Source: Hydnum rufescens UP504
Lineage: Eukaryota > Basidiomycota > Agaricomycetes > Cantharellales > Hydnaceae
DNA length: 64,000 nucleotides
Assembly: GCA_014904985.1 (NCBI GenBank)
Contig: MU129183.1
Span: 1-64,000 of the forward strand
Direction of reading: 5' to 3'
Shown here: piece by piece, positions 57,028 through 64,000 of the stretch
Layout of the letters: each line of letters opens with the position of its first letter
Numbering within the stretch: the first letter of the stretch is position 1
Program-made: the position numbers and the translations under genes
The notes under the pieces: model-generated
What the model was told of the DNA's origin: nothing
Database searches by the model: none
What the model saw: only the letters and a program-made list of their open reading frames with translations

Positions 57028-58232
57028 TTGCCCAAGCAGATGAATAAAGGGGAAAATGTGCTACAAACACCACACTCTAAGGTCCTAGTCTTGTGGCATT
57101 AGACAAAGTGCAGTAGGAACAGTGTCCTCAGATGGAATTCACCTGGAAATCTAGCAGCAATACTTCAGTGCTTCAGACTGGGGAGGGGGAAGACAATGGA
57201 ATTTTCAACACAGTTTGCTTAATATACAACCCAGCTATGAGATGAAATATCCAACAGACGCAGGGGGATAGGGGAAATATGTAGAAAAAGGAATGAAGTC
57301 CAAAGCTTCAAACTGACAGAGATATTCAATTTACAAGGCTGGGGATAGGATAAAGCATACAATGACAATTTCTCCTTCCCTTGGGGACAGATTCCCTTGA
57401 GGAATGGTGGAATAAGTCATCCTGGATGTCCTATCCTTCAGATATAAGGCTACTGGACAATATTCAATATTTGGAAATTGGAAGGGGGAATGATGTTCCC
57501 CTGAGACATGGGGAAATTCATATGTAGAGCACTGAGTTCTTCTTTATTCACAACACCCTTCATACCATTGGATAGGCATTTTAAATAAATTTCTAGGTGC
57601 AGTCATTTCATGCAAATCTGATCAAAACTGACAGAGAAATTCAAAACATACACCTTCTGATTGTGAATGAACAGGTGGAATCACTCCAGAAGCTTCATTT
57701 TTCATTCAATAAACACATAATTGGTATCATTCAATAGGTATTGATCATAGCTTTTAGGGAGCTATATTTTCAAATCAATCAGATGCAAATTGACTTTGAA
57801 AAGCAAAAGATACTCCTTAAGAGCATGGATTACATAGTAAAATTGTTTTAGAACATGCATTTTTAATTGAATTGACTCATACTTGGTATCATTGAATAGG
57901 TGTGAATCATATCTTTCTGTGTGGTACTTTTTCAAGTCAATATGATCAAACCTGATGGTGAAATTTGACAAATACTCCTGGAGAGTGCTGCATTTGCCCC
58001 TATTTGATTATATAATGCATCCACAAATAGGAATGAAGGCCCAGGTGCGTAATCCATCATATTACATAATACCAATTCAATAGAGTCACCCTTAAGGCAG
58101 CAAGATTCATTTGAGGGGATTGAAGGGGAATTCAAGATGATATACAGAAGGGCAAGTTGAATTGCCTGGTCCTCCATATTATGGCTTATGGTAGGGCATA
58201 GACAAATACAGTCCCTGTGTCCTGTTGAAGGC
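57028..58232 (+). repeat. second copy of the 12,949-14,148 repeat
   Basis: Same order and strand as the 13-kb copy, from CCCAAGCAGATGAATAAAGG to GGGCATAGACAAATACAGTC and a little beyond. Several positions that are CpG in the 13-kb copy are TpG or CpA here. No coding frame. The junction on the right leads directly into an inverted piece of the SINE-like body. Confidence 0.75.
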
Positions 58233-58235
58233 CTT

Positions 58236-58424
58236 GTGAGATTGACTCATGTACAGGGGGAAAGAGCATTCCATTTACATGGTTTCAAGCATATGGAATT
58301 CATGCTCATTCTTGAACAGATGAAAGAATTGTTATTCAGACAACATATTGTTACATTTTTAATTCATTCATTGAAAAATTCAACATTTAATGGGGACTCT
58401 ATGTGGTAGGGATTTTTCCCTCCA
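58236..58424 (-). repeat. inverted copy of the SINE-like body at 7.19-7.38 kb
   Basis: Matches the reverse complement of about 7,192-7,375 at high identity (ACTCATGTACAGGGGGAAAG, TTTCAAGCATATGGAATTCA, TTATTCAGACAACATATTG). The tRNA-like head is absent: similarity stops at the CTCCAAC near 58,424. A conserved 50-residue frame in both copies is a consequence of the sequence identity. Confidence 0.65.
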
Positions 58425-58945
58425 ACACTGGAAGTGGGTGTGTTGAAAAGCTGTTATTTGGGCACACAGAATGCACCCACACACAGCCTGATCAACAATG
58501 CCTAGCCCCCAGGGGGGCACATGAACCCAAAAAGGAAGATTGAGGATAGCACAGTGGAACATGGTCAGTTTGTGGTGTAAATATTCTCAACAGATTCAGA
58601 TGAATGAGACAAATCAATTGAGCTCACAAATGCCAAAATCAGCCATGATTTGACCCCCCCAGGCAATGTTGAGTGGGAGATGAGGGGAAGATGAGGAACT
58701 GTGAGGCCAGAAGTTCTCAGAAAACACTGAAAGTAGGTGTGTTGAAAGGCTGCAATTTGGGCACACAGAATGCACCCACACACAGCCTGAGCAACAACAC
58801 CTAGCCCCCAGGAGGAGCACAGGAACCCAAACAGGAAGATTGAGCATAGTGATGTGATGTGAATCAGGTGGTGTATTCTCTTGAAGTAGGCTTGTTGGAG
58901 GGCTGAGATTTGGGCACACACACTGTGCCCACACTCAGCCTATCT
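58425..58945. repeat. three-copy dispersed tandem repeat with ATTTGGGCACACA motif
   Basis: Three related blocks at 58,425-58,560, 58,725-58,860 and 58,876-58,945 share TAGGTGTGTTGAAA, TTTGGGCACACA..ATGCACCCACACACAGCC and CCTAGCCCCCAGG. The stretch between the first and second resembles 56,365-56,410. No gene. Confidence 0.6.
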
Positions 58946-59124
58946 GTTAATTCAGTTGTATCTGAATTAAGGAGTGGGGAGGAACCAGAGGATGGAGGAG
59001 GTTCTGGATCCAATGGATTAGTCCAGGCTGTGGAACTAAGACCATTCCACCTAGCCTGACAGGCTAGTAGTTCCTGGAGGGTTAGGGTTTCTATGCCCAC
59101 TAGGGCAAAGTAAGAGGGTTTAGT
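58946..59124. other. short spacer before the fold-back arm, no feature seen
   Basis: A GGTTAGGGTTT phrase at 59,080 is too short and isolated to be telomeric. No gene. Confidence 0.3.
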
Positions 59125-61744
59125 CAAATTGAATAGATCTAGAATATTTCTTGAATAACTCAATCAATATTGCATGGAATGTTCTGAAATTTGAATCATA
59201 CACTGTTACATACTACTACTCCAGATGGCAACAGCTTTCATACAGATTGGATCACTGAGTGAAGCAGGGGGAGGGGGGATCTTGATCATGTGACTAATGT
59301 CAAAAGTGCTTAGAATGGGCTGAAATTTTGGGCCTGAGCCTCAAATGGTGGCTGGGTGTGGCCTACAAAAGGTGGGAGTGATTGGAGCTCTGGAAGTGCC
59401 CCAATTGGAGGGAGTATGTCAGTGAAACTTGAAAATATTATGGAAACTCTCACACTGGAGTCATGAATCTGAAATTTTGGGGAATGTTATGAATGTATTT
59501 GGATGACCTAAGGGTGGATTTTCAGGGCCATTGCATGGATGGAAGGCTCTGGGGAGGAAATTATTATTTAGGGGGGAGTGCTGTGGAATAGTGCCTAGAT
59601 GGAGTCCAATCAGGCTGATATTTGGTATGTATACTCCCCATATATGTATTAAGCTATTGGCATTATATTAGAGCAACCTCTGCTCTACATCTTATATAAT
59701 TGACTACTGATCTTCCTCCCCCTCCCCCTGAATTTCAACCACTTCCACACATCCAATGTATTTCATTTTTGGATATAGTCAGTGTTATAATATTCTAAGC
59801 CTATTCCACTTAGTTTGGTCCTAATGTGGAGTGTTCTACATTTATGGTAGGCTTTTGTTCCCTTTTTGCCTGAAAAGGGAGTTCAATGCCTAGAAGTAAA
59901 CAAAATAAGCTGATTCTTGGTACATATTTATTTGATTACATGGTCATACTCCATGTAAAATTTCAAGTCCATATCTTGTCTGTAGGGGGAGTAAATCAAT
60001 TTTCAAGGTTGAAACCTATTTGCCTCATATCTCTGTACCTACTGCATGGATTTGGCTGAAAATTGAATATGTTCTTTGCCTGAGCAGTGTCTAATCACAT
60101 GCCAAGTTTCAGAATGGTCTGCTCATTGGGTATTTTTTGGCAATTTTCACTGCCTCTGGTATCCATTGTCCAGTTCCCTACCTTAAAGTGTGTGGATTGG
60201 GATAATTTTTGGCACATAATTATTACATTATATTATCATACTCTGTGAAAATTTTCAAGTTCCCAGGTATTCTGTAAGGGGAGGAAATTAATTTTCAGTG
60301 TCCAAACTTGTTCTCCTCATATATCAATACCTACCAATCGGAATTAGCTGAAATTTTAATATGTTCTTTGCCCTAATAGTCCCCAATCATGTGCCAAATT
60401 TCAGAACAAACCACCCAGTGGTTCAGATCTGGCAAGTTCCGCAATTTCTGGTATTCATTTTACTACCCCCATCTCTCCAGGCACTAGCCACTTGCTCTGG
60501 GCCTGGTTTATTCACTTAGCCAGGGTCCTTAGGGGTCCCTCCATCCATCCCAGGCACCCCCCCCTGGTCCTGGGCCTCCATTGGACTGTATGGCTAAATA
60601 TTATTTGGATGTACTTCATCCAATTTCCGCATTTAGGCTTTTTTTAAAATAAGAAACACTTTATTATGTAACTGGATATCCAAAGTTATTATGGGATATT
60701 ACCTAATGCACCCTTTCCTTGTCTAGACATGTCTAGACATGGCTAGACATGACTAGACAGAACTAGACATGGCTAGACATGGCTAGACATGTCTAGACAT
60801 GTCTAGACATGACTAGACAGAACTAGACATGCCCAGACATGCCTAGACATGCCTAGACATGTCTAGACATGACTAGACATGTCTAGACATGACTAGACAT
60901 GACTATGTCTAGACATGACTACACATGCCTAGACATGTCTGGGTGTAGATTAGTAGACAGACATGCACAGGAGCAACCACAACTATTGATTTAGACAGCA
61001 TTAGACTCCATGAGACACCTAATGATGTTGTCCAAGCAGTTGCCTTTGTTTTGATTTGGACACTGTAGACACACATCTGCAATGGTCCCACAATTATTGA
61101 TCTAGACACCATTAGACATCTCTTAGTACTGCAACCTGAGCAAGTGCCTTTATGTCAAAATGTTTGATTTAGACATTAGACACCACCTAATGATGTCACC
61201 TGAGCAAGGGCCCTTATGTCAAAAAGTTTGATTTAGACATTACTGTGCACACATCCACAAGAGTACCACAAGTGTTGAATTAGACACCATTAGACACCAT
61301 CTAATGATCTCACCCTGAGCAGATGCCTTTGTTTTAATTTAGACACTAGTAGACATGCATCCACAATAGCACCATTATTATTGGATCTAGACAACATTAG
61401 ACACCTATTAGTACTGCCACCAGAGGTCTTGGGCTCAAAATGTTGATTTAGACACCAGTAGACACACAGTAAGGATGATAGACACCTCTAAGGCTCCAGA
61501 AAATATCTTATTAGACATGCCTAAATTAGACCTGTAACACTCTCCAGCCAGTGAACAAACCCTCCCAGGTGGCACCTGTGGCAGGCTATTTTAGACATGT
61601 CTATATAGTGAACTTAGAAAAAAAATTCCCCAAAAATACCCCTCAGGCATGTCTTAGATACACCTATACTCAGAACACCTCTTAGGTGGTTTGCAGATGC
61701 AAACTCAAACCACCTAAGAGGTACTATTTTGAGGGTGCATTAGG
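59125..61744. mobile_element. single complete arm of the large TCTAGACATG fold-back family
   Basis: Begins at CAAATTGAATAGATCTAGAA, which is close to the point where the 20-24.9 kb palindrome turns round, and ends at the family terminus GGTGCATTAGG after the terminal hairpin (about 61,680-61,725). It keeps the 85-bp and 22-bp pieces deleted in the right arm of the palindrome. The decamer array lies at 60,720-60,950 with its own copy number. Compared with the left arm it has lost CpGs (for example CGAACC to CAAACC and CCGG to CTGG near 60,410-60,450). No genes. A Harbinger element is inserted at its terminus. Confidence 0.8.
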
Positions 61745-61969
61745 GCCTGTTTGGATGCTCAAGAAATGTTTCTAGACCCCATTTCTGGGACTCATTGCTG
61801 AAACTGTTTTTCAGAAGCAAACTTGCTGAGAAACACTTTCAGGAAATGACTTGTCTCTATGTCACTTCTGTAATTCCAGCCCAATTCTTTGCTTACTTTC
61901 CTCCTTGGCTGGGTGAGATGTGGTCTATAACTGTGTCAAGCCATAAGCGAGGTCACCTGGCCAAATTCC

Positions 61970-63257
61970 AAAGTAGAAAAAAGGCTATTGTCATTGCTGC
62001 TGCCTCCACTGCTGTTAGTGCAGTTCTAGAATATGCCCAAGGTCATGTACTCCATGAGCCATACCACACCTCATCCCTGACTGGGGAGAAATGGTTGAGT
62101 GAGATGCTGGCATGTGAAGCCCATCCTGAATGGATATGTGACCAGCTCAGCATGCATAAGCATGTTTTTTGATGGCTTGTTCATAGTCTTCAATGATGGA
62201 GTGGGCTAGCTGCCTCAAAACATGTCTTGGCAGAGGAACAAGTTGTGATATTTCTTTATATTGCTGTGAGTGGTGGAGGTTTCTGCATGGTCAGTGAACA
62301 TTTCCAGCACAGTAATGACACACTATCAAAGTATGCCCCCCCTCCTACTCTTTCTGTTCCCTTGACTAGAATACTACACAGGTATTTCCATCATGTATTG
62401 GATGCCATTGTTACTCCAAACTTCTATAATTTCTATGTCCATCAACCTACTGCACACACTCTGACCACCCCCCAGATTGCAAACAACCCAAAATTATCCC
62501 CCTTCTTTGATAATGCACTGGGGAGCCTAGATGGAACACATATAGCTGCCTATCCATCTGAAGAAGTCCACATAGCATGTCAGAATCAGAAGGGTGGGGT
62601 GACACAGAATGTTCTCGCCTGCTGTACATTTGACCTCCAATTTACCTATGTGCTCAGTGGCTGGGAGGGCTCAGTATCTGATACTACACTATATGTGGAT
62701 GCCTGTCAAACAGATTTCAACATTCCTGATGGGAAATTCTACCTCACTGATGCAGGATTTTCCCTATCAAAAGAATGTATCACTCCATATTGTGGTGTGC
62801 AGTATCACTTGTGTGAATTTGGCTGGTCTAATATTTGGTAAGTTGGGAATAGGCACTCTTAGAGGTGAAAGCTGATTTTGAACCAACCTATTTCAGGCCA
62901 TGTGACAAATATGAATTATTCAATCTTCATCATGCACAAGCTCGGAATGCAGTTGAGAGGATATTTGGCATCATTAAATGCCAATTTACAATCCTTACAC
63001 AACCTCCTGAGTTCTCATTTTCAACCCAAGCCCGCATTGTACCTGCACTTTGTGCTATTCACAATTTCATCTGGATCCACAATGGTGATGAGATACATGA
63101 CTTCCCAGATGAGCTTGGGGGCCTGGATTTGGGGGGTTTATGGGATGGAGAAACACAGCGACCATTGCTTACTCCAGCCAACCACCAGCAGGGTGTCCAG
63201 CTATGGGAGCAGATTGTGGATGCCATGTGGAATAGTTATCAGAACGAATTGCAATGA
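61970..63257 (+). CDS. HARBI1-like DDE nuclease (Harbinger transposase), two in-frame TGA codons
   Basis: The N-terminal region (from about 61,970; exact start unclear) has AVLEYAQGHVLHEPYHTSSL and TGEKWLSEML. Two in-frame stops, TGA at 62,170 and 62,194, fall between HKHVF, WLVHSLQ and WSGLAASKHV where relatives have Arg, so both fit CGA to TGA. The catalytic domain follows: EEQVVIFLYIAVSG, HFQHSNDT, GSLDGTHIAAY (first Asp), YVLSGWEGSVSDTTLY, YLTDAGFSLS (second Asp). A 59-bp intron (62,838-62,896, GTAAGT..TTTCAG) joins SNIW to PCDKYELFNLHHAQAR, then NAVERIFGIIK (Glu) to the stop at 63,257. All three catalytic acids are present. It is a recent element disabled by two transitions. Confidence 0.88.
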
Positions 63258-63299
63258 TGGGGGGAATTGTAATAATATATACAATGGATTCACCACTCC

Positions 63300-64000
63300 C
63301 TACAGACTCTCTTCTAAAAAGAAATCAATGCCAGTGGCCTCACCAAGTGTGATTCTGAGCCACCACTTCAAAACCTCCCAATTTCCCTCTGCATATATCT
63401 CAGAAAATGTATCTGCAGCACTAACATCCTTCTGAAAAACAATACAAAGTTGAGCAAGGCCCTCAGAAGACAGGCCAAGGAATGTATCCCACATGGCTTG
63501 GCGGATAGTGCCTGATTTACGGTGTGTGGTTGAGGGAAGGTCAGGTGACACTGACTGGGCAAGATTATTGAGACTGTCCCTGACAGCATACAGGGCTGTG
63601 GTGCCCTTTGAGATGCAGGGCTTTTTGGCATTGGGCAAGGTGGGTGCAGCAGAGCCAGTATGCCTATCAGCAGTAGAAGTAGGGGTAGACCTTGACCTTG
63701 AGGACAAGAATGTCAAATTTGCAGATGAAAATGATTGGCTTCCAGGAGGGGCAACATCAGTGTTGCCAAATGACTCATTGGAATTGTCATCCTGGATGCT
63801 GCCTCAATATAAATTAGTGCATAGGAGATAATTCAACTCACCTTGGCAGGAATATCATCCTCTACCTGTTTCCTCTTCCTTGGAGGGGTTGGGACCCATG
63901 AAGCAATCAGCTCATTGGGGTCAGGTGTGCTGTTACTGTTGGCGCTACTGTTGGCACTACCATTGGCATTGTCCCCATTTGCATCCACAGGGGGCTGGCT
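63300..64000 (-). CDS. Harbinger-associated Myb/SANT-type protein, C-terminal part
   Basis: Partial: it enters from the right edge. The upstream exon (64,000-63,842) encodes PDPNELIASWVPTPPRKRKQ and EDDIPAK. A 50-bp intron (63,792-63,841, GTGAGT..TCCAG) keeps the frame into DDNSNESFGNTDVAPPGSQS, then a Ser-rich linker and the C-terminal domain with KSGTIRQAMWDTF, LGLSSEGLAQLCIVF and WEVLKWWLRI, ending at 63,300. The position beside a HARBI1 gene and this layout match the DNA-binding partner that Harbinger elements need. No stop interrupts the visible part. The Myb/SANT domain itself would lie outside the window, so the name rests on context. Confidence 0.6.

Larger units (their letters stand above)
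61743..64000. mobile_element. PIF/Harbinger element (right end outside the window)
   Basis: The left end GGGCCTGTTTGGATGC is preceded by TTA (61,740-61,742), the usual Harbinger target site, and GGGCCTGTTTGG is a typical Harbinger terminus. It lies within the terminal GCATTAGG of the fold-back arm. Inside are a HARBI1-like nuclease on the plus strand and a Myb/SANT-type partner on the minus strand, arranged tail to tail about 40 bp apart. The right terminus must lie beyond 64,000. Confidence 0.8.

Noticed and set aside
59080..59095. Telomere-like GGTTAGGGTTT
   Set aside because: A single partial repeat in the middle of repeat debris; no array.

Overview
This window looks like a transposon-dominated, probably heterochromatic stretch of a basidiomycete (Agaricomycetes) nuclear genome. 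The main taxonomic clue is a KDZ-family transposase with its cysteine-rich CxC-type N-terminal region, which is typical of mushroom-forming fungi. Supporting clues are very short introns (50-70 bp) with GT..AG borders, a fungal-type (FunK1-like) kinase fragment, HARBI1/Myb-type Harbinger pairs, MULE, hAT and Ty1/copia remnants, and strong but patchy CpG depletion. I found no intact housekeeping gene, no rRNA or tRNA gene, and no CRISPR array.

Layout. 0.4-6 kb: a decayed Mutator-like element (MULE 1) and an unrecognised decayed gene. 7-9.3 kb: a tRNA-headed SINE-like repeat and the 3' end of a copia element (minus strand). 9.4-11.7 kb: a nine-unit tandem array in which every unit carries a long hairpin, and most carry a second one; stem sequences differ between units while pairing is mostly preserved. 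11.9-18 kb: several fold-back (palindromic) elements, including four copies or half-copies of an AACCTGAACC-rich family, one with a clean 9-bp target-site duplication; a kinase pseudogene lies between two of them. 18-25.5 kb: a large fold-back repeat family with about 2.7-kb arms, a near-palindromic centre at 22,761, terminal hairpins and TCTAGACATG arrays; another arm is at 59.1-61.7 kb. 25.5-29.4 kb: a broken hAT transposase, a solo LTR and a MULE end fragment. 29.5-34.9 kb: a KDZ transposase, present as one near-complete copy and one overlapping partial copy, interrupted by a 600-bp solo LTR. 36.6-37.5 kb: a two-exon gene of unknown function. 37.93 kb: a 25-N gap followed by 3.6 kb that re-reads the preceding 3 kb with very many small indels. 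42.6-43.2 kb: a GRF zinc-finger gene. 43.2-47.3 kb and 50.2-52.4 kb: two long genes of unknown, probably lineage-expanded families, separated by arrays of duplicated gene-start fragments. 52.5-56.1 kb: a second MULE with about 140-bp terminal inverted repeats. 56.4-58.9 kb: another solo LTR and repeats shared with 13-14 kb. 61.7-64 kb: a Harbinger element with a HARBI1-like nuclease and a convergent Myb/SANT-type partner running off the window.

Two things tie the window together. First, in the decayed genes where I could follow a continuous reading frame, almost every premature stop is TGA, often where the family or a neighbouring repeat has an arginine CGA codon, and repeat copies differ largely at CpG sites; this fits decay of methylated CpG. 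The 600-bp solo LTR at 34.1 kb still has about 30 CpGs, whereas 600 bp inside the large fold-back has 2. Second, two apparent tandem duplications (KDZ at 29.4-32.8 kb, and 35-41.6 kb around the N gap) differ mainly by scattered indels and look like unmerged assembly overlaps rather than biology. The most interesting unexplained structure is the paired-hairpin array at 9.4-11.7 kb.
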